From the NCBI GenBank assembly GCA_035718085.1, contig DASTHS010000002.1, forward strand, positions 1 to 20,765: DNA of 20,765 nucleotides, read 5' to 3'. Every line of letters begins with the position of its first letter. Within the stretch, counting starts at the first letter, position 1. The translations under genes were made by a program, and so were the position numbers. The DNA comes from DASTHS01 sp035718085. Its GTDB lineage: Bacteria > Actinomycetota > Acidimicrobiia > Acidimicrobiales > Palsa-688. Under the pieces are notes generated by a model that saw nothing but the letters and a program-made list of their open reading frames with translations, was not told the origin of the DNA and made no database searches. Below are positions 1-7,059 of this stretch, piece after piece.

Positions 1-2329
1 CGGCGGCCCGTCGCAGCACGCTCCAGCCATGGCCCGGCTGGTCGTACACGTCGTCGAGCTCGAGCCCGGAACTGGTGAGGAAAGCACCGAGCACTTCCTC
101 CGACGTCGCCTTGGCCTCGGCGACCTTGGCCCGCCACGTGCTCGGAAGTGACCCGCGGATCGACCGCAGCACCGTGGCACTGGCGACGGCGTCGAGCTCG
201 AGCGAGCAGCCCGCCGGCAGGAACGGGAAGCCGGCCTCTACCTGCGCCTCGAGCTGTCGGCGGGTGCCCCCCAGCAGCGAACGGAACCGCAGGTCGTAGC
301 GGAACTCCCTGCGGTGGTTCGCGACCAGGTCGATCACCGTGCACACCGACTTCCCCGGGTGGCGGCGCAGGCCACGGCCGAGTTGCTGGATGAACAGCGT
401 GCCGCTGTCGGTGGGCCGCAGCATGAGCAGCGTGTCGACGGCGGGCACGTCGACGCCCTCGTTGAAGAGGTCGACGGTGAAGATCGCCGCCACCCGGCCG
501 GCGCGTAGGTCGTCGAGGGCGGCCTGACGCTCGCTGGGGTGCGACTCGCCCGACACGGCGACCGACGGGATGCCCGCGGTGCTGAAGCGCTCGGCCATGA
601 AGCGGGCGTGGCCCACCGACACGCAGAAGCCGAGCGCCCGCATGGTGGCCGGGTCGGCCACGTGGCGGCGCACCTGTTCGACGACGAGGTGGGCCCACGC
701 GTGGTCGGCGGTCAGGACGCCGGTGAGGCCACCGGGGTCGTAGCCACGGCCGCGCGTCCACGGCACGCCTGAGAAGTCGGTCGCGTCGGCCACCCCGTAG
801 TAGGCGAAGGGGGCGAGGTAACCGCCGGAGACGGCCTCCCACAACCGCAGCTCGGCGGCGATCCGCCCGTCGAACCACCGCAGCACATCGAGGCCGTCGG
901 CCCTGTCGGGCGTAGCCGTCAGGCCCAGCAGCTGCGCCGGTTGCAGGTGCTCGAGCAGCGCCCGGTAGGTCGGCGCCTCGGCATGGTGGAACTCGTCGAC
1001 GACCACGACGTGGAAGTGGTCGGGGGCGAACCCGGTGATGCCCCGGGCTGACAAGCTTTGCACCGACGCGAAGAGGTGGTCAGCGGTCTTGGGCTTGTCG
1101 TCGCCGACCCACAGCTCGCCGAAGGCAGCGTCTCTGAGGGCATGGCGGTAGGTAGCGAGGCCCTGCTGCAGCAGCTCGCGGCGGTGGGCGACGAACAGCA
1201 GGCGCGGCCGGCTCGTCGGCGTGCACATGCGGGCAAAGTCGACCGCCGCCATCACCGTCTTGCCCGTGCCGGTCGCCGCCACCAGCAGGTTGCGGTGGCG
1301 GCCCTGCGCCCGGGCCACGGCGATGCGCTCGAGCAGCACCTCTTGGTAGGGGCGCAGCTCGACGTCGGTGGGCGGAAGGGTGGTGAGCGGGTTCGCGTGG
1401 TTGCCAGTGCTGTCCGCCCCGGCCGCTTGGCGACGACGGAACTCTTCGGCGTCGTAGAGCCGCACGTCGCGGCTGTGCCAATGCACCTCAAATGCCGCCC
1501 GCATCTTGTCGATCACGTCGGGGTTGCGGGCCGACGCCACCCGGATGTTCCACTCGAGGCCGGCGTGCTGAGCCGAGTGGGTGAGGTTCGACGAGCCGAG
1601 GTAGGCGGTCGTCGTGTCGTCGCCACGGTGGAAGATGAAAGCTTTGGCATGCAGGCGGGTGCTGGTCTCGTCGTAGCTCACCCGCACCTCGGCGCCGAGC
1701 GCCGCCAGCTCGTCGAGGGCTCGAGCCTCGGTGGTGCCGGTGTACGTGGTGGTGATCACCCGTAGCTCGCGCTGGCGGGCGCAGTGGCGCCGGAGCTCGT
1801 CGAGCATCGGCCGGATGCCACTGAAGCGGATGAACGCCATGAGCACGTCGATGCGCTGCGCCGAGTCGATCTCGGCCCTCAGCTCGTGGGCGAGCGCCGG
1901 TTCACCGCTGGCGTTGGTCAGCAGCGTGGTGTCGAGCAGCGGCGTCAACGGCCGGCCGACGTGCTCGATCGCACCCGTGGGCAGGCAGCGCTGCACGGCG
2001 TGGAGGGTGGCGGGTCGAGGCGCAGCCGTCGGCACGAGGTGGAGGCGGGCGGCCCTCGCCGTCTCGGCGCTGGCGGCCGGAAGGGTGGCGGCTAGGTGGT
2101 CGATCAGCTCTTGCACGAATGCCGCGCCTGCCGTGCTGCGGGCGGCCTCGGGATGATCGGCCACCAGGCGGGCGACAAGTCGGGCCACGTGGCGCGACAA
2201 CCGGTCGGCGGCCTCCGCATCGGCGAGGGATGTCACCTCGGCCACCAGGTCGTCGGCAAGCCGGTCGATGCTGTCGCCGTCGGCTTCGGTGAGCAGGTGC
2301 TCGTAGATGCCCGGCCGCCACTCGGTCAC
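1..2329 (-). CDS. PLD-domain DEAD/DEAH-box (SF2) helicase, 3' end outside window
   Basis: Nucleic-acid-dependent ATPase of superfamily 2 with a phospholipase D-like domain at its N-terminus; the architecture matches PLDc_2-helicase proteins that often carry a DUF3427 region. The frame is open for 776 codons from a GTG at 2329-2327 to the window edge, and an in-frame stop lies just upstream (2401-2399), which limits the start. Residues about 150-290 carry the PLD-like motif (HAKAF at 227-231, then GSSN at 245-248). Helicase motifs follow: ATGTGKT (352-358), VVDEFHH (443-449), GLTATP (469-474) and the motif VI-like QQLGRGLRR near positions 365-395 of the window. After motif VI comes AGFPFLPAGC, which I associate with DUF3427-type proteins. 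No strong ribosome site precedes the GTG. The gene is divergent from the NERD gene. Such helicases occur in defence islands, but this one's role is not shown by the sequence. Confidence 0.9.
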   Translation of the reverse strand, partial: MTEWRPGIYEHLLTEADGDSIDRLADDLVAEVTSLADAEAADRLSRHVARLVARLVADHPEAARSTAGAAFVQELIDHLAATLPAASAETARAARLHLVPTAAPRPATLHAVQRCLPTGAIEHVGRPLTPLLDTTLLTNASGEPALAHELRAEIDSAQRIDVLMAFIRFSGIRPMLDELRRHCARQRELRVITTTYTGTTEARALDELAALGAEVRVSYDETSTRLHAKAFIFHRGDDTTTAYLGSSNLTHSAQHAGLEWNIRVASARNPDVIDKMRAAFEVHWHSRDVRLYDAEEFRRRQAAGADSTGNHANPLTTLPPTDVELRPYQEVLLERIAVARAQGRHRNLLVAATGTGKTVMAAVDFARMCTPTSRPRLLFVAHRRELLQQGLATYRHALRDAAFGELWVGDDKPKTADHLFASVQSLSARGITGFAPDHFHVVVVDEFHHAEAPTYRALLEHLQPAQLLGLTATPDRADGLDVLRWFDGRIAAELRLWEAVSGGYLAPFAYYGVADATDFSGVPWTRGRGYDPGGLTGVLTADHAWAHLVVEQVRRHVADPATMRALGFCVSVGHARFMAERFSTAGIPSVAVSGESHPSERQAALDDLRAGRVAAIFTVDLFNEGVDVPAVDTLLMLRPTDSGTLFIQQLGRGLRRHPGKSVCTVIDLVANHRREFRYDLRFRSLLGGTRRQLEAQVEAGFPFLPAGCSLELDAVASATVLRSIRGSLPSTWRAKVAEAKATSEEVLGAFLTSSGLELDDVYDQPGHGWSVLRRAA

Positions 2330-2736
2330 GATCGGCGATTCTGCTCGTTGGCGGTGGTCGGCGACGGCCAGCGGTAGGACGCGTGCCCCACTGGGCGGCT
2401 ACTCCCGGTGTGCCGGCTGCGTGGTTCCTCCACCGACCTGGCGTCCACACCTTGCCGAAGCGGTTGCAGCGACGTCGTTCGGGCCAGGCCCCTCAGACGC
2501 CGCTTGACGGTTTGGCCGGAGGCTAGCTGGGGGCCGTCGGCACCTGAATCGTAGCGCGGCGTTGAGTAGGTGTCGCTCTCTCGAGCTGCCTCTTCAGGCC
2601 CCTCTTCGAGCAATTGGGGACATCAAGAGCGAGTTGCGGGTCTAGTGCACCTGGGCCCGCTCTCCTACCGTCAGACCCGGCAGCAGGATTTGATCGGGAG
2701 ACACGAGCATCATTTTGGCGCTCGCGCGGAGGCAAA
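2330..2736. other. 407-nt divergent intergenic region
   Basis: This gap lies between the helicase (leftward) and the NERD gene (rightward). It is less GC-rich than its surroundings, and the short reading frames crossing it show no recognisable protein. It probably holds both promoters; only one candidate -10 (TACCGT, 2666-2671) stands out. I see no tRNA or repeat. Confidence 0.6.
2666..2671 (+). promoter_or_regulatory. candidate -10 hexamer TACCGT for the NERD gene
   Basis: TACCGT fits the TA(C/G)(C/G)(C/G)T pattern seen before other genes in the window. A start site about 7 nt downstream would give a leader of roughly 60 nt ending in the GGAGG ribosome site at 2728-2732. There is no independent evidence. 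Confidence 0.35.
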
Positions 2737-4140
2737 GTGGCAGGACGTACGAGGGCCGGTGGATCGGCACACCAGCGCGCAGCCGAGATCCGTCGGAAGG
2801 CTGAAGAGCAGGCGAGGCGATGGGAAGCCGGCGCCGAGGGCGAGCAGCGGACGGCGGCCGCGCTCCTCAGTCGAGCCGGCGACGGCTGGGAGGTCTTCCA
2901 CGACCTTGCAGTGCCTGGGAGCCCCGCCAATATCGACCACCTGGTGGTGACGCCGGGCGGCATTTTCGTGGTCGACTCGAAGCACTGGTCGGGCCGCATG
3001 GGTGCGAGTGCCGACACGCTGTTCGTCAGCGGCCGGCCCCAGCGACGGGAGCTCGAGACACTCGAGTGGGAGCGTGCGACCGTCGCGGGGGCGCTCATTG
3101 GTGCGCTGAGCCCTGGAGTGCAGGTGCGCAGTGTGATCAGCGTGACCGGTCGGGGCCGCCGCGAGGAGCCGCTCTCGGTCGGCATCACCGACGTCGTGTC
3201 GGTCGACATGCTCGCCCGCCATCTCGCTGCGCATCCAGCCGTGCTCTCACAGGAGCAGGTCGCGGCGCTAGCCAACGCCGTCGACCGGCAGCTGCAAGCG
3301 AAGTTGGGCGGGTCGGGCCGCGTGCAGCTCCCGCCGATCCAAGGCGCCAGCACCATGCCACCTCCCCCGAGTCGTGAACGGCAGGGCGGCCCTCCCGGCA
3401 CCGGCGGCCCGGCCGTTGCCCGCGACCCCCGGGACACGCCGGCGGCTGACCTCGGCAGGGGCCTCTACGGCGACGCGTTCGGCCGTCCGGGCGGTCGTCG
3501 GCCTTCGACGTCTGGGCGGTGGCCGCCCCCGCCGGAGCCGTCAACTCGACCGCCGTTCCAGGGCCGACCGGCCACGGCGGCGGCCCGGCCGCCTAGGCGG
3601 CCGTCCATGGCGAGCTTTCTGAAGACGCGTCCACGCAGCCAGGGAATGCGCAAAGAACTCGTCACTGGCGTGCTGGTGCTGGTCGGGCTAGTGATGGTCT
3701 ATCCGGCGCTGAAGGCGCTCCCCTCGATGGCCAGCCACATCCACGTGCCGACGCTTACGATGCCAACCGCCAAGGTGGCGTCGCCGTCGCCGTCCGGTGG
3801 TGAAGCGAGCGCCATGCCCGCGTCAACGACGCCCACGACGCTGCTCGGCCCAAGCCCGCTGCAAGGCTCGCTCTCCTGCCCGGGCCCCGGCCAAGGGTGG
3901 ACCGCCACGTTCGTCTGGCCGGCCGGGCGAGAGGTCAGCGGCGCCGGTGAGGTGCTCGTCGCGCCGACGCAACAAGGGCCCTGGACCGTCCGGAGCACGA
4001 CGATGGGTGTCGGGCCGTTCGCCGTGAAGGGCTTCCGCAGTGGGACATCCGAGTGGCTGAAGGCCGGCGACTCGGTCAGCATGATTCTGGGACAGGCGCC
4101 CGTGACCGAAGGTGAGGTCGTCGTGCCGCCAGGCTGCTAG
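2737..4140 (+). CDS. NERD-domain protein with Pro-rich linker and one transmembrane segment
   Basis: Probable membrane-anchored protein with a nuclease-related (NERD) domain, 467 aa. The domain spans about residues 30-140: GAEGEQRT (32-39), NIDHLVV (65-71), then GGIFVVDSKHW (74-84). D67, D80 and K82 occupy the positions of a PD-(D/E)xK-like active site. Residues about 195-300 are a Pro/Arg/Gly-rich linker. Residues about 308-329 (LVTGVLVLVGLVMVYPALKA) form one hydrophobic helix, with an uncharacterised 140-residue C-terminal part beyond it. The basic residues just before the helix suggest the NERD domain is cytoplasmic. I chose the GTG at 2737 because GGAGG (2728-2732) lies 4 nt upstream; the frame is open back to a TTG at 2614. 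It is divergent from the helicase and followed 2 nt later by a damaged gene. The substrate is unknown. Confidence 0.85.
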   Translation: MAGRTRAGGSAHQRAAEIRRKAEEQARRWEAGAEGEQRTAAALLSRAGDGWEVFHDLAVPGSPANIDHLVVTPGGIFVVDSKHWSGRMGASADTLFVSGRPQRRELETLEWERATVAGALIGALSPGVQVRSVISVTGRGRREEPLSVGITDVVSVDMLARHLAAHPAVLSQEQVAALANAVDRQLQAKLGGSGRVQLPPIQGASTMPPPPSRERQGGPPGTGGPAVARDPRDTPAADLGRGLYGDAFGRPGGRRPSTSGRWPPPPEPSTRPPFQGRPATAAARPPRRPSMASFLKTRPRSQGMRKELVTGVLVLVGLVMVYPALKALPSMASHIHVPTLTMPTAKVASPSPSGGEASAMPASTTPTTLLGPSPLQGSLSCPGPGQGWTATFVWPAGREVSGAGEVLVAPTQQGPWTVRSTTMGVGPFAVKGFRSGTSEWLKAGDSVSMILGQAPVTEGEVVVPPGC

Positions 4141-4142
4141 TG

Positions 4143-4669
4143 ATGAACTCCGAGTTGCCCGGCACCGTGCTCGACCGCCTCGACACCACGGGCCCCGACG
4201 ACACGCTCGTCGACGTCGTGCTGGGCGCGATCGACGGCCCCGACGAGCTGGCGGAGGCCGTTGACGCGGCCGGTCCCACCACCGGTCGCCGGCCCACCGC
4301 AGCACCGACGAGTGAGCAGAACCAACAGGTCGCCGCGCCCCGTGCCTTCCTCAGAACGCTCACGGAGGGCTTCCGGGGCGCGGGCCGCCGCCTTCTTGAC
4401 GCGCCAGGCACTCGAAGACGCCGTCGGCCTGGTGTTCGTCGGACCGCTGGCGGGTGTGCGTGCCTGCCCCGTGTCGACGCAGCTGATCTGCCTGCGCCGT
4501 GAGCTCGGCGACGCCGACCTGGCCGCCGAGGCGGTCGCCGCCCTGGGCCCAGCTGTCGTCGGCCTGTCACGCCCACCCCTACGAGCTCGACCCGACCGTG
4601 GTCGAGTTGCACCGCTGGGCCGGCGTCGTGCGCCGGTTGACGGCCCACATCGACACCGGCCGTCGCTAG
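4143..4669 (+). pseudogene. frame-disrupted gene encoding a helical domain, downstream of NERD gene
   Basis: Coding signal runs through all three plus frames in turn. Frame A starts at ATG 4143, 2 nt after the NERD stop, and has strong GC3 bias to about 4260. Frame B carries RAAAFLTRQALEDAV and STQLICLRRELGD (about 4385-4540). Frame C carries WAQLSSACHAHPYELD and VVELHRWAGVVRRL, ending at TAG 4667-4669. The B-to-C switch fits one extra C in the CCC run at 4541-4543. The A-to-B switch falls somewhere in 4260-4385; frame B could instead begin on its own at GTG 4312. The joined B and C parts read as one helical domain with a conserved-looking CHxHxYELxPT core. I recall similar actinobacterial proteins but know no function. 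It may be a real pseudogene or a sequence error. Confidence 0.55.
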
Positions 4670-4672
4670 CGT
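4667..4672 (+). promoter_or_regulatory. candidate -10 hexamer TAGCGT before coiled-coil gene 1
   Basis: TAGCGT matches the recurrent hexamer of this window, and its first three bases are the stop codon of the preceding frame. A transcript starting near 4679-4680 would have a leader of about 26 nt containing GGGAG (4693-4697) before ATG 4706. Confidence 0.4.
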
Positions 4673-4705
4673 TGGAGCACTTTGGAGGCAACGGGAGACC
4701 CGTTC

Positions 4706-4912
4706 ATGGCTCGAGCCCGCATCACCGCAGGCGACATCCAGAAAGACGTGCACGCCGTGCTCGAAGAGGTCCGTGCTCTCCGCCAGCACGTCGACCAGCG
4801 ATTCGACGGTGTGCACACCCGGGTCGACGGCCTGGGCGGGCGGGTCGGCACCGTCATCGACGCCATCGCCGACCTGCGCGTCGACCTGGCGACCCACCGC
4901 CACGACGGCTAG
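4706..4912 (+). CDS. small coiled-coil protein, paralogue 1
   Basis: 68-aa acidic/basic helical protein of unknown function. Nearly the whole chain should form an amphipathic helix, with heptad-like spacing of V, L and I from residue 10 to 60. The C-terminal 38 residues match those of the protein at 6191-6424 without gaps; by hand I count 26 identities. The shared core is GRVxTVIDAxAxLRxDLA, ending in HRHDG here and HRHDD there. ATG 4706 is preferred because GGGAG (4693-4697) lies 8 nt upstream; a TTG at 4682 in the same frame would add 8 residues. There is no signal peptide or membrane segment. It probably self-associates or binds a partner; that is inference from the coiled coil. Confidence 0.8.
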   Translation: MARARITAGDIQKDVHAVLEEVRALRQHVDQRFDGVHTRVDGLGGRVGTVIDAIADLRVDLATHRHDG

Positions 4913-4950
4913 CGGCGGCCAACCCTCCGGTCGCGGAGCGCGCACATCGC

Positions 4951-4956
4951 TACGGT
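4951..4956 (+). promoter_or_regulatory. -10 hexamer TACGGT, leaderless start of oxygenase-like gene
   Basis: TACGGT ends 7 nt before ATG 4964, so transcription would begin at or next to the start codon. No ribosome site lies in the gap, which agrees with leaderless translation. Confidence 0.55.
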
Positions 4957-4963
4957 TCGTGCC

Positions 4964-5800
4964 ATGACAGCGACCACGGCAGGGGTCTGGTGCGAGGCGA
5001 GATTCAGCTACGCCGGGGGCACCGAGGCCGTGCCGCTGGTCATGCCCGTGCTCGACGGCCGCGCGGTGCCGAAGGCCGACCTGCCCTTCGACGAGTGCGG
5101 CTTCGAGCTGATCAGCCACCGGTCCGAGGCGGTGAGCGACTGGACCGATCACGCCGCCATCGAGCACGCAGGCGCCGAGGAGTACGCCGCCTTCGCCCGG
5201 GCGTTCACCGGCTGCGACGCCGCCGCGGTCACCCCGACCATCCTCCGCAACCCGGCCACCGCCACGCGCGTCGCCGACTACGCGCCGATCCTGTCGGTGC
5301 ACTCCGACTTCACCGACGACTACCGGGCCATGGTCACCGAGCCGGGCCGCCCGTACCAGGCGTTCCTCGGGCGGGTGCTCGGCCGCTACGGGCTCACCAT
5401 CGATGACGTCCGCTCGGCGTCGCGGCTGATGGTGCTGCAGCTCTGGAAGAACGTCGGCCCGACGCGCCCCGACCACCCCCTGGCCTTCTGCGACGCCCGC
5501 GACGTCGCCGACCCCGACCGGCCCGTGGCGATCCTCATCCCCGAGTACGGCGGCGAGCGGCTCGACTTCCAGGCCTACGTGTTCCGCCCGCCGGCGGAGG
5601 GGCGGGCCGACCACTGGTACACGTTCCCGGGGATGGGCGTCGACGAGGCGGTGGTGTTCCGCACCTACGACTCCGCCCGGGCCGAGGCCGGCCTGCCGTT
5701 CTTCACACCCCACTCGGCGTTCCGCGACCCGGCCGTGGCGGCCACCCCGGAGAACCGCCGGGCCAGCGTGGAGATGCGCTCGCTCTGCATCTGGCGGTAG
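4964..5800 (+). CDS. CmcJ/NvfI-like Fe(II)/2-oxoglutarate oxygenase family protein
   Basis: 278-aa soluble protein resembling the CmcJ/NvfI/AsaB family, whose studied members include non-haem iron, 2-oxoglutarate-dependent oxidases and a partner of cephamycin methoxylation. Family-like segments are HSDFT (113-117), LQLWKNVG (158-165), DHPLAFCDAR (170-179), WYTFPGMGVDEAVVF (218-232) and TPHSAFRDP (248-256). H113-x-D115 with H250 could be the 2-His-1-carboxylate iron site; R266 or a neighbour could bind 2-oxoglutarate. These ligand assignments are inferred. The length is normal for the family. The gene seems to have its own leaderless promoter and sits between two paralogous coiled-coil genes. 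The substrate cannot be deduced, and no biosynthetic cluster surrounds it. Confidence 0.85.
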   Translation: MTATTAGVWCEARFSYAGGTEAVPLVMPVLDGRAVPKADLPFDECGFELISHRSEAVSDWTDHAAIEHAGAEEYAAFARAFTGCDAAAVTPTILRNPATATRVADYAPILSVHSDFTDDYRAMVTEPGRPYQAFLGRVLGRYGLTIDDVRSASRLMVLQLWKNVGPTRPDHPLAFCDARDVADPDRPVAILIPEYGGERLDFQAYVFRPPAEGRADHWYTFPGMGVDEAVVFRTYDSARAEAGLPFFTPHSAFRDPAVAATPENRRASVEMRSLCIWR

Positions 5801-5859
5801 GGCAGCCCCTGGCCGGAGGAAGGACGCCGGGGCCACGCACGTGGGGCGGCACACCGACC

Positions 5860-5876
5860 GGCCCGTCCGACGGGCC
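5860..5876 (+). terminator. GC hairpin after oxygenase-like gene, possible terminator
   Basis: GGCCCGT and ACGGGCC form a perfect 7-bp stem with loop CCG, 60 nt after the stop. A smaller CCACG/CGTGG hairpin sits at 5833-5844. There is no T-tract, so terminator function is tentative. Confidence 0.35.
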
Positions 5877-5891
5877 CAGAGGCCCCCGACC

Positions 5892-5897
5892 TACGCA
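5892..5897 (+). promoter_or_regulatory. weak -10-like TACGCA before small ORF
   Basis: TACGCA ends 9 nt before ATG 5907. It departs from the window's hexamer at the last base, although a T follows at 5898. It is a weaker candidate than the other leaderless promoters. Confidence 0.25.
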
Positions 5898-5906
5898 TCG
5901 CGCTCG

Positions 5907-6107
5907 ATGCAGCCGACGCTCGTCGACGCGTTCGTGCTCGCCCTCGACGACGCCGGCATCCCCGCCGACCCGCAGCTGCGCGCCCAGCTCATCGGCTGGT
6001 TCACCTGGGCCACCGCGCTGCTGAACCACCGCTGGGCCACGCCCGAGGAGGTGCCCGACGGCCTTCCGCTCCCCCAGTGGGGCTGGCAGGGCACCGAGGG
6101 CTGGTAG
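5907..6107 (+). CDS. small protein resembling the C-terminal tail of group II truncated haemoglobins
   Basis: 66-aa ORF with strongly GC3-biased codons. The pattern ALDDAGIPADPQLRAQLI, then WFTWATALLN and LPLPQWGWQG, resembles from memory the last third of actinobacterial group II truncated haemoglobins (an AGxPxDP helix, a (Y/W)xxWxT helix and a MPxPRWxWG tail). The haem-binding helices with the proximal His and distal Tyr/Trp are absent, and I see no such remnant upstream between 5801 and 5906. It is therefore either a stand-alone small protein using that helical end or a relic. ATG 5907 is chosen because the upstream in-frame sequence (from GTG 5841) looks non-coding and lies in the hairpin region. 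Family assignment is tentative. Confidence 0.55.
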   Translation: MQPTLVDAFVLALDDAGIPADPQLRAQLIGWFTWATALLNHRWATPEEVPDGLPLPQWGWQGTEGW

Positions 6108-6126
6108 CTGCGGTCACTGCCCGTCG

Positions 6127-6132
6127 TACGCT
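6127..6132 (+). promoter_or_regulatory. -10 hexamer TACGCT before mini-ORF
   Basis: TACGCT ends 5 nt before GTG 6138, so the transcript could begin at that GTG and translate the mini-ORF without a leader. The downstream coiled-coil gene lies on the same transcript. Confidence 0.45.
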
Positions 6133-6137
6133 CCCCC

Positions 6138-6194
6138 GTGGATTGCTGCCTTCGGGGCCGCCGCACCCGACGCTTCACATGGAGGCCGGCATGA
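6138..6194 (+). CDS. leaderless 18-codon mini-ORF overlapping coiled-coil gene 2
   Basis: GTG 6138 to TGA 6192-6194 encodes MDCCLRGRRTRRFTWRPA. The stop overlaps the next start as ATGA (ATG at 6191), the usual layout for translational coupling. The ribosome site of the next gene (GGAGG, 6181-6185) lies inside this ORF, so ribosomes on the mini-ORF would affect access to it. The peptide has two adjacent Cys codons near its start and six Arg. Leaderless poly-Cys mini-ORFs coupled to downstream genes are known from mycobacteria as cysteine attenuators; two Cys is a weak version, so regulation is speculative. Confidence 0.4.
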   Translation: MDCCLRGRRTRRFTWRPA

Positions 6195-6424
6195 CCAAGA
6201 CCACCCTCGACGACGTCATCGCAGCGCTGCGCGCCACGCAGGTCGAGTTCCGCAGCGAGATCCAGGCGACCCGCAGCGAGCTCATGGCCGAGCTGCGCGC
6301 CACCAACCAGCGCATCGACGGCGTGAACTCCCGCCTCGACACCCTGCACGGCCGGGTCGACACCGTGATCGACGCCGTCGCCCACCTCCGCCGCGACCTC
6401 GCCGAGCACCGCCACGACGACTGA
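6191..6424 (+). CDS. small coiled-coil protein, paralogue 2
   Basis: 77-aa protein, predicted as one long amphipathic helix throughout, without signal peptide or membrane segment. Heptad-like spacing runs from about residue 8 (VIAALRATQ) through IDGVNSRLDTL to the conserved end GRVDTVIDAVAHLRRDLA and HRHDD. The last 38 residues match the protein at 4706-4912 without gaps; the N-terminal halves differ in length and sequence. ATG 6191 is supported by GGAGG at 6181-6185 (5-nt spacing). Its start overlaps the stop of the mini-ORF at 6138. Function unknown; the helical pattern suggests oligomerisation or a scaffold or partner-binding role. Confidence 0.8.
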   Translation: MTKTTLDDVIAALRATQVEFRSEIQATRSELMAELRATNQRIDGVNSRLDTLHGRVDTVIDAVAHLRRDLAEHRHDD

Positions 6425-6505
6425 TCCCCTATGGAGGCCGGGCCATGAGCCGGCGGGGGTCGGCGCCCCGCCTCGAGCCGCCGGTGCCCGCCACCCCGGG
6501 GTGCG

Positions 6506-6958
6506 TCAGCCGGCCCGCCACTCGACCAGCGGCGGCCGCAGGGCCGCGCAGGTCGGGTGGCCCTTGGCGTCGGTGAGCCCGATGCGGGCCACCAGGCGGC
6601 CCGATGCGGCCGCGGCGGCCAGCACCGGCCCGGGCACGGCGGCGAGCATCACCTTGGCCCGGCGGAACAGCCGTGGCTCGCCGCCGCCCTCGACGGTCAC
6701 CCACGACAGGTAGACGAAGCGGTTGCCCGGCCGGCCCTGCACCCACGGGCCGCGCACGTCGGCGCCGGCCACCTGCACCGGCAACACCCAGGTGGCCGAC
6801 GCGGCGTCGCCGGGGGTGAGGCCGAGCAGCTCCTGCTGCCGGCCGCGCCGGGGCACGCCGACGTGGATGCCGTGGTGGCCGTCGGGCCGGTCGGGGCCCG
6901 GCCCGCACGTCGCCCCCGGGAGGTCGACCCCCTCGATCACCAGCTCCACGCCCGCCAT
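6506..6958 (-). CDS. DUF5990 family protein
   Basis: 150-aa protein of the DUF5990 type; function unknown. It shows the features I associate with this family: LVIEGVDLPGATCG near the N-terminus, GIHVGVPRRGRQQELLGLTP in the first third, GPWVQGRPGNRFVYLSW in the middle, then a GGEPRLFRRAKVML segment. It is a compact beta-rich soluble protein with no signal peptide. ATG 6958-6956 fits the family N-terminus; the frame is open further upstream, but that extension is Arg/Pro-rich and looks non-coding. The gene is divergent from the VOC gene across about 100 nt and shows no obvious operon partner. Confidence 0.8.
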   Translation of the reverse strand: MAGVELVIEGVDLPGATCGPGPDRPDGHHGIHVGVPRRGRQQELLGLTPGDAASATWVLPVQVAGADVRGPWVQGRPGNRFVYLSWVTVEGGGEPRLFRRAKVMLAAVPGPVLAAAAASGRLVARIGLTDAKGHPTCAALRPPLVEWRAG

Positions 6959-7059
6959 GGTGGCAGCTGGGCCTCTGGCGACGTCACCGACCCCTTGCGG
7001 CGTCGCCACCCTGGCGCGACCGTCTGCACCTGAGCTGCAGCCGATCCGGGGGAGGACCA

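Noticed and set aside
2400..2736. Possible small RNA or tRNA in the largest gap
   Set aside because: No cloverleaf, CCA end or strong hairpin was found by eye.
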